Source: Gemmatimonadota bacterium (GTDB lineage Bacteria; Gemmatimonadota; Gemmatimonadetes; Longimicrobiales; Gaopeijiaceae). Taken from it: a stretch of DNA of 64,000 nt. This document shows, one piece after another, positions 32,536 to 42,335 of the stretch (positions are counted from its first letter, which is position 1; each line of letters opens with the position of its first letter). Both the position numbers and the translations under genes were made by a program. The stretch is from positions 310,001-374,000 of the forward strand of contig JAJDUP010000012.1 of assembly GCA_022826565.1 (NCBI GenBank), written 5' to 3'. A model generated the notes under the pieces. It was not told the DNA's origin. It saw nothing but the letters and a program-made list of their open reading frames with translations, and ran no database searches.

Positions 32536-34116
32536 GTGCGCGACGCCCTGCGGCTACGGGGCGTGACGCGCCGGTTCGGCCCGGTCACCGCGCTCGATCA
32601 GGTCGACTTCGCGCTGGCACCCGGCGAGATCCACGGGCTGCTGGGTGAAAACGGGGCCGGGAAGACCACGCTGGCCCGTGTCGCGGCCGGGATTCTGCAG
32701 CCGGATGCTGGCCAGGTGGTGATCGGCGGGGAGCCGCTCGGTGCACGTGGCGTGGGCGGGGCGCGCGCGCTCGGCGTCGCGATGGTGCACCAGCACTTCT
32801 CGCTCGTGCCGCGCTTCACCGGACTCGAGAACGTGGCGCTCTTCGACTCGGCCGCGTGGACGCGTCGGGGGACGGGCAGCCCCGGGTACCGGGAACGGGT
32901 CGAGGCGCGCGCGGAGGAGTTGGGCCTGGAGGTACAGCTGGATGTCCAGGTCGGGGGGCTGGGGGTGGTGGAGCGTCAGCGGGTGGAGATCCTGAAGGCG
33001 CTCATGGGGGAGACGCGCGTGTTGTTGCTGGACGAGCCCACGGCCGTGCTGGCGCCGCAGGAGGTGGAGGGGCTCTTCGCCGTGCTCCGGCAGGTGGCAC
33101 GCGCCGGGGCGGGGATCGTCCTGGTGGCGCACAAGCTGGACGAGGTGCTGGCCGTGGCCGACCGCGTGACCGTGTTGCGGAGAGGGCGGTGGGTGCTGAC
33201 GGGGGAAGCCGCGGGGGTGTCGGCGCGGGAGTTGGCCGAGGCGATAGTGGGGGCGGGGGTGGATGGGGGGGGCGGGGGGGTGGGGGGTGGGGATGCTGGT
33301 GGCCCGGGGACGGTGGGTGGGGGCGGCGAAGACGCGCCGAAGGTGGGGGCGGCGGGCGCCGAACAAGCGCCGGAACCGCGGCCGGGTGATGATGTCGAGG
33401 TGGCCAGGCTTCGGGCGGTCACGGTGTCGACCGGGGGCCCCATCCCGCTCCGCGGCGTAAGCATGGAGGTACGAAGGGGCGAGATCCTCGGCATCGCCGG
33501 TGTGGGGGGCAACGGCCAGCGTACCCTGGCCGCGGTACTCGCCGGGATGCTGCCGCCGGATTCGGGGGAGGTCCAACTGCCCGAGGAGGTGGGGTGGATT
33601 CCCCTGGACCGCACCGAAGAGGGGCTTGTGAACGAGTTCACAATCTCCGAGAACGTCGCCCTGGCGGTGCACGGCAGTGACGACTACCGGCGGGGGCCGT
33701 GGCTGGATTGGGCGGGCGTGGCGGAGACGGCCGCGGCGCTCGTGCGCGATATGGACGTGCGGGCGGATTCCTCCGCCACGCAAGCGGGCGTCCTCTCGGG
33801 GGGCAATCAGCAGAAGGTGGTCACGGGGCGTGAGTTCCTGCGGAGCGGCGAACTGCTGGTGGCCGAGTCGCCTACGCGGGGACTCGACGTGAAGGCCACG
33901 GTCGCCGTCCGCGCCCGGATCGCCGCTCTCGCCCGGAGCGGCAAGCGCCCCCCCGGGGTCGTGCTGATCTCGTCCGATCTCGACGAGATCCTGGAGCTGT
34001 CCGACCGGATCGCGGTGATGGTGCGGGGGCGCCTGATCCCGGTGCCGCGCGAGGATCACAACCCCACCGCGATCGGCGAGCTGATGCTGAGCGCGCGCGG
34101 AGACGGCGACCCGTGA
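32536..34116 (+). CDS. Nucleoside ABC importer, double ATPase subunit
   Basis: 526 residues from GTG 32536, six bases after GGAGGG. Two ATPase halves: the first with GLLGENGAGKTTLARVAAG, a Q-loop region VHQHFSL and VLLLDEPTAVL; the second with a degenerate P-loop GVGGNGQRTLAAVLAG and signature LSGGNQQKVV. This asymmetry is normal for sugar/nucleoside (YufO/NupA) ATPases. The linker between halves is extremely Gly-rich (about 33243-33390). The stop overlaps the GTG of the next permease. Confidence 0.9.
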   Translation: MRDALRLRGVTRRFGPVTALDQVDFALAPGEIHGLLGENGAGKTTLARVAAGILQPDAGQVVIGGEPLGARGVGGARALGVAMVHQHFSLVPRFTGLENVALFDSAAWTRRGTGSPGYRERVEARAEELGLEVQLDVQVGGLGVVERQRVEILKALMGETRVLLLDEPTAVLAPQEVEGLFAVLRQVARAGAGIVLVAHKLDEVLAVADRVTVLRRGRWVLTGEAAGVSARELAEAIVGAGVDGGGGGVGGGDAGGPGTVGGGGEDAPKVGAAGAEQAPEPRPGDDVEVARLRAVTVSTGGPIPLRGVSMEVRRGEILGIAGVGGNGQRTLAAVLAGMLPPDSGEVQLPEEVGWIPLDRTEEGLVNEFTISENVALAVHGSDDYRRGPWLDWAGVAETAAALVRDMDVRADSSATQAGVLSGGNQQKVVTGREFLRSGELLVAESPTRGLDVKATVAVRARIAALARSGKRPPGVVLISSDLDEILELSDRIAVMVRGRLIPVPREDHNPTAIGELMLSARGDGDP

Positions 34117-35162
34117 GCACCCGAACCCGCGCGCTCACCCCGGCCCTGACCGCCGCCGCCGCGCTGCTGGCCACCCTGGCCGTCGCGGCCGCCCTCCTCG
34201 CGCTCGGGGGCTATCCGCCCGGCGACGCTTTCGCCGCCCTCTTCCGGGGCGCCTTCGGCACGTGGGACCGGTTCGTCTCGTTCACCCTGGTGCGGGCCAC
34301 CCCGCTGCTCCTCACCGGCCTGGCCGTCGCCCTCGCCTTCAAGGCGCGCGTCTGGAACATCGGCGCGGAGGGACAGCTCCACGCGGGAGCGCTCGCCGCC
34401 GTGGCAGTCGCGGTGGCGCTCCCCGGCGCTCCCGGCTTTCTCGTCATCCCGGCCACCCTCCTCGCCGCCGCCGCGGCCGGTGCACTGTGGGCTTCGGCTC
34501 CGGCGGCGATGAAGACCGGGATGGGCGTGGGAGAGGTGATCACCACCCTGCTCATGAACTTCGTGGCCCTCTTCATGGCCCAGTTCCTGGTGCAGGGCCC
34601 GCTGCGCGAGTCCCGCGGCGTCTTCAACCAGACCGACGAGATCCCCCCGGCGGCCCACCTCCCCGACCTGGTCCCCGGAACACGCCTGCACCTGGGATTC
34701 CTGATCGGGATCCTCATCGCGATCGCGCTCTGGCTCTATCTGACGCGGACGCCGGGCGGGTTCCGGCTGCGCGCCGTCGGGGCGTCGCCGCAGGCGGCGG
34801 AAGTGAGCGGGCGGTTCCGCGCGCAGCCCGTGGTCTGGCTGGCGTTCCTGGCGTCGGGTGCGATCGCGGGGCTCGCCGGCGGGGTGCAGGTGGCGGGCGT
34901 CACGCACCGCATGTACGAGGGGCTGTCGCCGGGGTGGGGCTACACGGCGATCGCGGTGGCGCTGCTGGCGCGCCTCAACCCGCTCGCCGTGGTGGTGACG
35001 GCGATCGTGTTCGGGGCGCTGAGCGCGGGGGGCGGGGCGATGCAGCGCGACGCGGGTGTGCCGGAGGTCTGGGTCCGGGGAATCGAGGCGCTGGTCATCC
35101 TCGCCGTGCTCACCGTAGACAGAAGCTGGCAGGCGCTTGCCAGCCGAGGTTCCCGTGGCTGA
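34113..35162 (+). CDS. Nucleoside ABC importer permease 1
   Basis: 349 residues, GTG start overlapping the ATPase stop. About nine membrane segments; family marks are FKARVWNIGAEGQLHAGALA and MGVGEVITTLLMNFVALFM, typical of YufP/NupB-type permeases. Works as a heterodimer with the next gene product. Confidence 0.88.
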   Translation: MSTRTRALTPALTAAAALLATLAVAAALLALGGYPPGDAFAALFRGAFGTWDRFVSFTLVRATPLLLTGLAVALAFKARVWNIGAEGQLHAGALAAVAVAVALPGAPGFLVIPATLLAAAAAGALWASAPAAMKTGMGVGEVITTLLMNFVALFMAQFLVQGPLRESRGVFNQTDEIPPAAHLPDLVPGTRLHLGFLIGILIAIALWLYLTRTPGGFRLRAVGASPQAAEVSGRFRAQPVVWLAFLASGAIAGLAGGVQVAGVTHRMYEGLSPGWGYTAIAVALLARLNPLAVVVTAIVFGALSAGGGAMQRDAGVPEVWVRGIEALVILAVLTVDRSWQALASRGSRG

Positions 35163-36081
35163 ATTCGGCGCCCTCTCCTCCTCCTTCCTCGTCGCTGCCG
35201 TGGGACTCGGGGTGCCGCTGGCGCTGGCCGCTCTCGGGGAAACCGTCTCGGAGCGGGCGGGCGTGATCAACATCGGGCTCGAGGGCTCGGTGATCTGGGG
35301 TGCGCTCGGGGGGGCGCTCGGTGCGCTCGCGTTGGGGCCGTACGGGGGATTGGCGGCGGGGGCGCTCGCGGGAGGGCTGGCGGCGCTGGTCTTTGCGGCG
35401 TTCGCGGTGTGGCTGAATACCGACCAGATCATCACGGGGACGGCGGTGACGATCGGGAGCCTGGGCTTCACGGGGGCGGTCTTCCAGAGCCGTTTCGGGG
35501 CGACGGGGCTGGCGCTGGAGCTGCCGACGGTGCCGGCGTGGGAGGTGCCGGTGCTGGCCCGGATTCCGGTGGTCGGGCCGGCGTTCTTCGATCAGGCGGT
35601 GACGGCGTACCTGGCGTATCTGCTGGTGCCGGTGCTGGGCTGGTTCCTCTTCCGCACGCGCCGGGGGCTGTCGCTGCGGGCGGTCGGCGAGTCGCCGGAA
35701 GCGGCAAATGCGGCGGGGGTGCCGGTGGTGCGGACGCGCATGCTGGCGGTCGTCTTCGCGGGGCTGACGGCGGGGCTGGCCGGCGCGCATCTGAGCCTGG
35801 TGCACACGGGGACCTTCGCCGAGAACATGTCGGCCGGGAAGGGATTCATCGCGATTGCGGTGGTGGTGCTCGGGCGCTGGAATCCGAAGGGCGTGGTTGC
35901 GGCGGCGCTCTTCTTCGGAGGCGCGGAGGCGCTGCAGTTCGCGCTGCAGGCGGTTGACGCGGATCTGCCTTACCCGCTTTTTCTTGCCTTGCCGTACGTG
36001 CTCAGCCTGGCGGCGCTGGCGGGATGGTTCGGGAGGTCGCGGGCGCCTGAGGGGCTGGCCTCGGCGTGGCCGCGGGGGTGA
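35155..36081 (+). CDS. Nucleoside ABC importer permease 2
   Basis: 308 residues from GTG 35155, which overlaps the previous stop by eight bases. Marks: ERAGVINIGLEGSVIWGAL and WLNTDQIITGTAVTIGSLG, as in YufQ/NupC-type permeases, with about eight membrane helices. It completes the substrate-binding, ATPase and permease set begun at 31454. Confidence 0.88.
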   Translation: MAEFGALSSSFLVAAVGLGVPLALAALGETVSERAGVINIGLEGSVIWGALGGALGALALGPYGGLAAGALAGGLAALVFAAFAVWLNTDQIITGTAVTIGSLGFTGAVFQSRFGATGLALELPTVPAWEVPVLARIPVVGPAFFDQAVTAYLAYLLVPVLGWFLFRTRRGLSLRAVGESPEAANAAGVPVVRTRMLAVVFAGLTAGLAGAHLSLVHTGTFAENMSAGKGFIAIAVVVLGRWNPKGVVAAALFFGGAEALQFALQAVDADLPYPLFLALPYVLSLAALAGWFGRSRAPEGLASAWPRG

Positions 36082-36165
36082 CGCCGACGGACGTCGGCCG
36101 CGATAGTGGCGCGCGGGTGGCCCGTCACGTCGGGGACTTACGGGGATTCTCGAAGGGATCGCCAG

Positions 36166-36978
36166 ATGATCAGGGCTGCAGCACAAATCACGATCGTTCT
36201 GGCGGGGGTTGCCCTGGCCGGTGCGGCCCACGCCCAGCAGGCGCTCGTCGCGGATCGTCCCGACTTCACCGAGGCGGCCAGCACAGTGGGCCGCGGTGTC
36301 TTCCAGCTCGAATTCGGGTACACCTTCGGCGTCGACGATGCGGACGGAGTAACCACCCGGGCGCACTCATACGGGGAGCCCCTGCTGCGCGTCGGGTTCC
36401 CGGCGGAGCAGCTGGAGTTCCGCGTCGGCGCGGGTGCGGCGACACTGCACACCGAGTCGCACGGGCATGCCGCGACCGACTCGGGGCTCGAAGACCTCTA
36501 CCTCGGCGTGAAGCTGGCGCTCACGGAACAGCGCGGCGCTTTCCCCGCCACCGCAATCCTGCCGCAGGTGACGCTGGCGACCGGCGGCGACGCGTTTTCG
36601 GCCGGGCGCAGCCTGCCGGGCGTGAACTTCCTCTACAGCTGGGACCTTACCGAGGCGGTGTCGCTGGCTGGCAGCACCCAGGTGAACGCCGCCGTCGGCG
36701 ACGCGAGCCAGGACTACGCGGAGTGGGCGCAGTCGCTGTCGTGCGGGCTGGCCCTGGGCGAGCGCGCCGGCCTGTACGGCGAATGGTACGCTTTCATCCC
36801 GGCGGGGCTCGACGTGCCCGCGGAGCACGCACCCGCCCGTACCGACCACTACCTGAACAGCGGATTCACCTGGCTCGCCAACGACGATCTCCAGTGGGAC
36901 GTCCGCGCCGGATTCGGGTTGAACGACGGCGCCGAGGACCTGTACGTGGGGGCTGGCGTGGTGTTCCGGATCCGCTAG
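36166..36978 (+). CDS. Outer-membrane-type beta-barrel protein (phenol_MetA_deg-like)
   Basis: 270 residues from ATG 36166 with AAGGGA upstream and a signal peptide (cleavage near GAAHAQ). The mature part starts LVADRPDFTEAASTVGRGVFQLEFGYTF and has alternating strands ending with a C-terminal Arg after aromatic residues (GVVFRIR). The pattern fits transporter/MetA-pathway-like outer-membrane barrels; the substrate is unknown. Its TAG overlaps the stop of the convergent gene in the palindrome GCTAGC. Confidence 0.65.
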   Translation: MIRAAAQITIVLAGVALAGAAHAQQALVADRPDFTEAASTVGRGVFQLEFGYTFGVDDADGVTTRAHSYGEPLLRVGFPAEQLEFRVGAGAATLHTESHGHAATDSGLEDLYLGVKLALTEQRGAFPATAILPQVTLATGGDAFSAGRSLPGVNFLYSWDLTEAVSLAGSTQVNAAVGDASQDYAEWAQSLSCGLALGERAGLYGEWYAFIPAGLDVPAEHAPARTDHYLNSGFTWLANDDLQWDVRAGFGLNDGAEDLYVGAGVVFRIR

Positions 36979-37490
36979 CCAGCCATCGCCGCGCGGGCGT
37001 GCCGTATTCGGACCTTCACGGCGGCCGTTTCGGTCGTCGCGGCCCGGTCGAACAGGCGCTCGACCTCTTTCCGCAAAGCAGGGTCGCGCGCGGCCAGCAC
37101 GCCGAGGCCGTTGTAGGCCCAGGCACGGACGAATGCGCGCCTCGACCGGATCAGCTCCATGAGCGCTTGCCGGAGGGCGCCCCGCTGGCCGGCCTCGATG
37201 CGCATGTGCGGCAGGGTCTGCAGGATGTGCAACGCCGCGTCGGGCGCAATCGGCCGACCCAGCAGGTCCAGGAGCCTCGCCGAACCGGAACCGCGCGGCG
37301 CCGTCCCCCGCTCGGCGAGGTGTTTGAGCACCCACGTCGCGCCCACCTGAAGCTCCATCTCGTCCGAGGCTGCGAGCTCGACGAGCTGGCCGACCGCGGT
37401 CTCCGGCGCGTCCCGCACCGCCTCCGCCACCGCGCGGAAGGGCGCGACGCGCTTTCCGTCGTAGCTGCGAAGCGTGGCGGCGATGTCCAT
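36975..37490 (-). CDS. HEAT-like repeat protein
   Basis: 171 residues, all helical with Ala/Leu/Arg-rich helical pairs (VGATWVLKHLAERG, RAFVRAWAYNGLGVLAARD) that resemble HEAT/PBS repeats. No signal peptide. It is convergent with the barrel gene (4-bp overlap) and starts 22 bases from the divergent PIG-L gene. Function unknown. Confidence 0.65.
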   Translation of the reverse strand: MDIAATLRSYDGKRVAPFRAVAEAVRDAPETAVGQLVELAASDEMELQVGATWVLKHLAERGTAPRGSGSARLLDLLGRPIAPDAALHILQTLPHMRIEAGQRGALRQALMELIRSRRAFVRAWAYNGLGVLAARDPALRKEVERLFDRAATTETAAVKVRIRHARAAMAG

Positions 37491-37512
37491 CGGGGATAGT
37501 TACCTTCCCACC

Positions 37513-40209
37513 ATGAAACCGGGCAAGATTGCGACCGCGGCGGTGCTAGCCGGACTGGCCCTGTGGCCCTGTGTGCCGACCTCCAGCACGCTCGCCGCCC
37601 AGCAGGATCAGGGAGTCGTGGGCGCCGGACTGCGCCTGCGCCAGCTGGACGGCGTGAAGCGCGTGCTGATGATCGCCGCCCACCCCGACGACGAGGACAC
37701 GGCGCTCCTCGCCGCTCTGGCGCGGGGGATGGGTGCCGAGACGGCCTACCTGTCGCTCAGCCGCGGAGAGGGCGGACAGAACCTGATCGGCCCCCGGCTG
37801 CACGAGGGGCTGGGCGTGATCCGCACGGGTGAGCTGGTGGCCGCACGCGCCCTCGACGGCGGGGAGCAGTTCTTCACCCGCGCCTTCGACTTCGGCTTCT
37901 CGAAGACCATCGACGAGGCGCTCGGGCTGTGGCCGTTCGAGGACGTGTTGCGCGACCTGGTGTTCGTGGTGCGCAAGTTCCGGCCGCACGTCATCGTCTC
38001 GGTCTTTTCGGGCACGCCCCGCGACGGACACGGCCAGCACCAGCTCGCCGGGAGGGCCGCCCACGAGGTCTTCACGGCGGCGGGCGACCCCGATCGCTAT
38101 CCCGAACTGGCCGCGCAGGGTATCACCCCGTGGCAGCCCGCCAAGCTGTACACCTCGATGCGCTTCCTCCCCCGCGACGCGACCGTGAGCGTGCCGACGG
38201 GCGACTACGACCCCCTCCTGGGCCGGTCGCACTTCCAGCTGGCCATGGAAAGCCGCAGCCAGCACCGCTCCCAGGACATGGGTTCGGGCGAGTTCCCGGG
38301 CCCGAGGTCGAGTCCGCTCCAGCTGGCGGCGTCGGTGGTGGAGGGCTTGGAGGACGACGGCATCTTCGCGGGCGTCGACACCACGCTCATCGGGCAGCTC
38401 GGCGCACCCTTGCCTGCGGGATGGCCGGCGGATACCGAGCGGCGGATCGAACGGTACCGTGGCGCGCTGGCCGACGCGGCACGCGGGCTCTCGGCGCTGC
38501 GGCCCGACGGCGCCGTGGCCGGCCTGGCGGAGGCGGCCGGGACCCTGCACGGCCTTGTGGTCGACGCCCCCCAGGGCGACGGAAGGGAGCTCCTCGAGCA
38601 CCGTCTCGGCCAGCTTTCCGAGGCGCTGCTGGCCGCAGCCGGCGTCGTGACCGACGTGCGGGTGGGGCGCGACCTGCTCACTCCCGGCGAGTCGGTCGTG
38701 GTCGACGTCAACGTGTGGAACGGCGGCGGGTTCGACCTGTCGGGGGTGGCGCCCCGGTTGCTGCTGCCGCCGGGTTGGGAGGCCTCGCCCACCGAGCAGT
38801 CGTCGGTGCCGCCGTCCCGTTCGCCGTTTTTCCGGACACCGGTGCCCCCGACGTCGGCCGACGGTCGCCTCGCGGGCGGGCAGATCGCGCGCTGGAGCTG
38901 GCGGGTCGCGGTGCCGGCCGACGCGTCCACCTCGGCGCCGTACTACCTGGACGCACCGCGCGACGGCGCCATGCACGTGTGGCCGGACGACGGGGCGCTG
39001 TGGGCGCTTCCCTTCGATCCGCCGCCGATCCGGGCCGATGTGAGCATGGAGCTGGCCCCGGACCGCGGGTCGTCCGGCGCGGTCGAGCTGGCCGTCGAGC
39101 GCGAGGGCGAGTACGTGGGGGTGGACCAGGCCACCGGCGAGTACCGGGAGGCGGTCCTGGTCGCGCCGGCGATCAACGTCGAGGTGGATCCGCCGGGGAT
39201 GGTGTGGCCGAGGGGGGCTGGCGGGGTGCGGGAGGTCGGCGTGGTGCTGACCAACACATCGACGGCTGCGCGGTCGGGCACGGTGCGGCTCGAGGCGCCC
39301 GACGGCTGGGCGGTCGAGCCGATGAGCGCCCCCTTCGCGCTGGAACCGGCCGGCGCGAGCGCTTCGTTCACCTTCGCGGTGACGCCCCGGGGCGAGGCTG
39401 CCGACGGATCGCACCTCTTCCGCGCGGTGGCGGGCACCGCGGGCGGCGAGTTCCGAGCACAGTTCGACATCGTGGACCACCCCCACATCCCGAGGACGTT
39501 GATGGCGCGCCAAGCCGCGGTGCGCGTCATGGCCTTCCCCGTCGCGGCGGACACCGACCTGCGCGTCGGCTACGTCATGGGATCCGGTGATGACGGCCCG
39601 GCCGCGCTCAGGCAGATGGGCATGGAGGTGGCCGAGCTGGACGAGGAGCGCGTCCGGGGCGGCGATTTCGCCGAATTCGACGTGCTCGTGCTGGGCGTCC
39701 GCGCCTACGAGACGCGGCCCGATCTGCGTGCCGTCAATGAGGCGCTGCTCGATTTCGCGCGCGGTGGCGGCACGGTGATCACGCAGTACAACAGGTACGA
39801 GTACTCGGCGGGCGGGTTTGCGCCCTACCCGGTGACGATCAGCCGCCCCCACGACCGCGTGACCGACGAAAACGCGGCCGTCACGATCCTGGCGCCCGCA
39901 TCACCCGTCTTCGCGGGGCCGAACGCCATCGGACCCGCCGACTTCGAAGGGTGGGTGCAGGAACGGGGACTGTACTTCCCGGGAGAGTGGGACGACCGCT
40001 TCACGCCCGTCATGGAGATGGCCGACCCGGGCGAGGACCCGAAGCGCGGCAGCCTCCTCGTGGCCGAAGTGGGCGACGGCCTCTACATCTACACCGGGCT
40101 GGCCTTCTTCCGGCAGTTCCCTGCGGGCGTTCCCGGCGCGTACCGCCTGTTCGCGAACCTGGTGTCGATGCGGGCCGAGGACTGGAGGCGGACGCGGCCG
40201 GTCAGCTAG
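37513..40209 (+). CDS. Large secreted PIG-L family deacetylase
   Basis: 898 residues from ATG 37513, with a signal peptide (about residues 1-30). The PIG-L/LmbE zinc motif is AHPDDED (from residue 56) and the second metal ligand is in DGHGQHQLAGR. After the roughly 300-residue deacetylase domain come beta-sandwich regions (NEW3-like, for example GVVLTNTSTAARSGTVRLEA) and a C-terminal class I amidotransferase/ThuA-like fold (VGYVMGSGDDG, FDVLVLGVRAYE, GGTVITQYN). It probably hydrolyses N-acetyl groups on glycans in the periplasm or outside the cell. Multi-domain secreted PIG-L proteins are frequent in Gemmatimonadota-like genomes. Confidence 0.85.
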   Translation: MKPGKIATAAVLAGLALWPCVPTSSTLAAQQDQGVVGAGLRLRQLDGVKRVLMIAAHPDDEDTALLAALARGMGAETAYLSLSRGEGGQNLIGPRLHEGLGVIRTGELVAARALDGGEQFFTRAFDFGFSKTIDEALGLWPFEDVLRDLVFVVRKFRPHVIVSVFSGTPRDGHGQHQLAGRAAHEVFTAAGDPDRYPELAAQGITPWQPAKLYTSMRFLPRDATVSVPTGDYDPLLGRSHFQLAMESRSQHRSQDMGSGEFPGPRSSPLQLAASVVEGLEDDGIFAGVDTTLIGQLGAPLPAGWPADTERRIERYRGALADAARGLSALRPDGAVAGLAEAAGTLHGLVVDAPQGDGRELLEHRLGQLSEALLAAAGVVTDVRVGRDLLTPGESVVVDVNVWNGGGFDLSGVAPRLLLPPGWEASPTEQSSVPPSRSPFFRTPVPPTSADGRLAGGQIARWSWRVAVPADASTSAPYYLDAPRDGAMHVWPDDGALWALPFDPPPIRADVSMELAPDRGSSGAVELAVEREGEYVGVDQATGEYREAVLVAPAINVEVDPPGMVWPRGAGGVREVGVVLTNTSTAARSGTVRLEAPDGWAVEPMSAPFALEPAGASASFTFAVTPRGEAADGSHLFRAVAGTAGGEFRAQFDIVDHPHIPRTLMARQAAVRVMAFPVAADTDLRVGYVMGSGDDGPAALRQMGMEVAELDEERVRGGDFAEFDVLVLGVRAYETRPDLRAVNEALLDFARGGGTVITQYNRYEYSAGGFAPYPVTISRPHDRVTDENAAVTILAPASPVFAGPNAIGPADFEGWVQERGLYFPGEWDDRFTPVMEMADPGEDPKRGSLLVAEVGDGLYIYTGLAFFRQFPAGVPGAYRLFANLVSMRAEDWRRTRPVS

Positions 40210-40210
40210 C

Positions 40211-40969
40211 TCAGCGACCTGTCCGCGTCTCGATCATCAGCACTCCATTGCTGCCGCGATGACCGTAGCGCAGAGCGGCTCCGGGACCTTGAAGGAAGCG
40301 CACCGAGAAGACCTCGTGGGTGCTCAACCGGTATACCCATTCCGATGCTTCGGGGCCAAGGAGCACTCCGTCAACCACCACTGCCGCGCAACTGCGCCCG
40401 CTGAACGTCAGTGTGGAGACCGTCAGGCAGCCCGGATCTCCCAGCCCGCGGCCTGGTCTGAAGCGGGCACGCGGGAAATAGCGGCCCAGAAAGACCTGGT
40501 CCAGGCTGAAGTAGCGTTCGCGAAGTTCCTCCATCTCGAGCGGCCCGATGATGCTCCGCGTCGAGATGCCCATCGACCGCCGCTCCATGTCCGCTTCGCT
40601 CGTCACCGTCACCTCGATCCCCTCCAGCGACACGGGGCCCGGGGTGAGGTAGAGTCCCAGCACCTCCTGCCCGTTGAGCGGCACCTCTGCCGCGAGGGTC
40701 TCGTACCCGAGGCGGTGCACCTGAATCGGGTAGAACCCCGCGGGCACCCCTTCGAGCCGGAAGTAGCCCAGTTCATCGGTGATCGTGCTGCGGTTGAGCG
40801 CCGGGATCGCGACGATCGCCACCGCGACCGGGACGTTGTTGCTGACGTCCAGCACTTCGCCTTCCACCGTGACTCCGGCGGTGTCCGGTGGATCCTGGCC
40901 CGCCGCCGCTCCCGGACAGAGCGCGGCGCAGGCTGTGATCACGGCCAGTGCCGGATGAATCAGTCGCAT
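40211..40969 (-). CDS. Secreted carboxypeptidase-regulatory-like/TonB plug protein
   Basis: 252 residues with a signal peptide (PGAAAGQ), one CarboxypepD_reg-like domain (VEGEVLDVSNNVPVAVAIV, LGYFRLEGVPAGFYPIQV) and a short plug-like domain ending VRFLQGPGAALRYGHRGSNG. It lacks a barrel, like the protein at 3812-4837. It is convergent to the PIG-L gene, one base between stops. Confidence 0.72.
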   Translation of the reverse strand: MRLIHPALAVITACAALCPGAAAGQDPPDTAGVTVEGEVLDVSNNVPVAVAIVAIPALNRSTITDELGYFRLEGVPAGFYPIQVHRLGYETLAAEVPLNGQEVLGLYLTPGPVSLEGIEVTVTSEADMERRSMGISTRSIIGPLEMEELRERYFSLDQVFLGRYFPRARFRPGRGLGDPGCLTVSTLTFSGRSCAAVVVDGVLLGPEASEWVYRLSTHEVFSVRFLQGPGAALRYGHRGSNGVLMIETRTGR

Positions 40970-40997
40970 GTCAGCGGGTAGCCTTGTCCATGGGCTG

Positions 40998-42077
40998 TCA
41001 GTCTCCGAAGGAAATCCCCATCGCCCTGGCGGAGAGGATCAGTTCGTGGTCCAGGGGCACCGTCTTCAGCTTGCTGACGGCCTGCGCAAGCGGCACGCCC
41101 CGAACCCTGGGAGGATCCAGCGCCACCATGCACCCGAACTGTCCCTTTGCGATCAACTCAACCGCTGCCGTGCCGAAGCTCAGAGACAGTATCCTGTCGA
41201 AGGCGATTGGTTCCCCGCCGCGCTGAAGGTGCCCGAGAACGAGGCTGCGGGTTTCGTGCCCTGTAAGCTCCTCCAGCTGCCACGCGATCATCTTGGCCAC
41301 GCCTCCGAGTCTCCTGCCACCGCTCAGCGCCGGTTTTTCCAGGTACGATGCCTCGCCACCCTTCGGGACCGCTCCCTCGGCCACCACGATGATCGCAAAC
41401 TCGGAGCCCTCGGCCCACCTCTCGCCGATCTTCTCCGCCACCCTCGCAAGGTCATACGGTATTTCGGGGATCAGGATTACGTCCGCGGTGGACGCGAATC
41501 CCGCGAAGAGCGCGATCCAGCCGGCGTGCCGTCCCATGAGCTCGACCACCATCACCCGCTGGTGGGCCTCGGCGGTGGAATGCAGCTTGCCGATCGCGTC
41601 GGTGGCCGTCTGCACCGCGGTGTGGAAGCCGAAGGTCACCGCCGTCGCGTCGAGGTCGTTGTCGATGGTCTTCGGCACCCCGACGACCTTGAGTCCCTTG
41701 TTCGCCAACTCCGCGGCGATACGCAGCGATCCGTCTCCCCCGACCGCGATCAGGCAGTCGATCCCCAGTTCCTCGATCCTGCTGATCACCTGGTCGGAAC
41801 GGTCCACCATTTCGACGGTGCCGCCCGACCGCTCGACGGGGAAGGAGAACGGATTCCCCCGGTTTGAGGTCCCCAGGATCGTCCCGCCCATATGGGTGAT
41901 CCCGCTCACAGCCCTCTCCGTCAGCGGCACGATGCCGTGTGGCTTGAACAGGCCGCTGTAGCCCCGGCGAATGCCGACGACATCCCATCCCCTGCCCTGT
42001 GCCGCCAGGACCGCCGCCCGGATCACCGCGTTGAGCCCGGGTGCGTCGCCGCCACCCGTGTTGATCGCGATTCGCAT
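40998..42077 (-). CDS. pfkA: 6-phosphofructokinase
   Basis: 359 residues. Phosphofructokinase motifs: INTGGGDAPGLNAVIRA, the phosphoryl-donor loop AVGGDGSLRIA, the catalytic PKTIDNDLDAT and VELMGRHAGWIA, and LGHLQRGGEP. The combination of Gly in GGDGS (ATP type) with Lys in PKTIDND (usual in PPi-dependent enzymes) matches the mixed group III enzymes known from actinobacteria, so the donor (ATP or PPi) is not settled by sequence. It catalyses fructose-6-phosphate phosphorylation in glycolysis. Confidence 0.93.
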   Translation of the reverse strand: MRIAINTGGGDAPGLNAVIRAAVLAAQGRGWDVVGIRRGYSGLFKPHGIVPLTERAVSGITHMGGTILGTSNRGNPFSFPVERSGGTVEMVDRSDQVISRIEELGIDCLIAVGGDGSLRIAAELANKGLKVVGVPKTIDNDLDATAVTFGFHTAVQTATDAIGKLHSTAEAHQRVMVVELMGRHAGWIALFAGFASTADVILIPEIPYDLARVAEKIGERWAEGSEFAIIVVAEGAVPKGGEASYLEKPALSGGRRLGGVAKMIAWQLEELTGHETRSLVLGHLQRGGEPIAFDRILSLSFGTAAVELIAKGQFGCMVALDPPRVRGVPLAQAVSKLKTVPLDHELILSARAMGISFGD

Positions 42078-42335
42078 GATTCTCCAGTGTCCCGATTTGC
42101 CGCGCGCGACGCAAGCGCCCCGCGGTCAGCGGGAGTCATCGCTGGCGTAAGGTGGGGATGCCCTGGCCGTCGGCCCGCTGGCGTGCAGGGCGATGAGCAG
42201 CGCCCGGGGGCTGTTACATTGCGGTATCTCCGTTGTCGGCGGCATTTTGCTTTGATCGGCGACGCACGCGCCGGGATGTTCGATCCCGGTCGCTTCATGT
42301 GGCACGCAGCCCAGCAATGCCGGAGGTTCGCCAAG

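Noticed and set aside
29746-34116. A 1456-codon open frame covering the NSS gene and the importer ATPase
   Set aside because: Only the last 526 codons (from GTG 32536) look like a protein family; the rest is GC-driven antisense and out-of-frame reading across the NSS and BMP genes.
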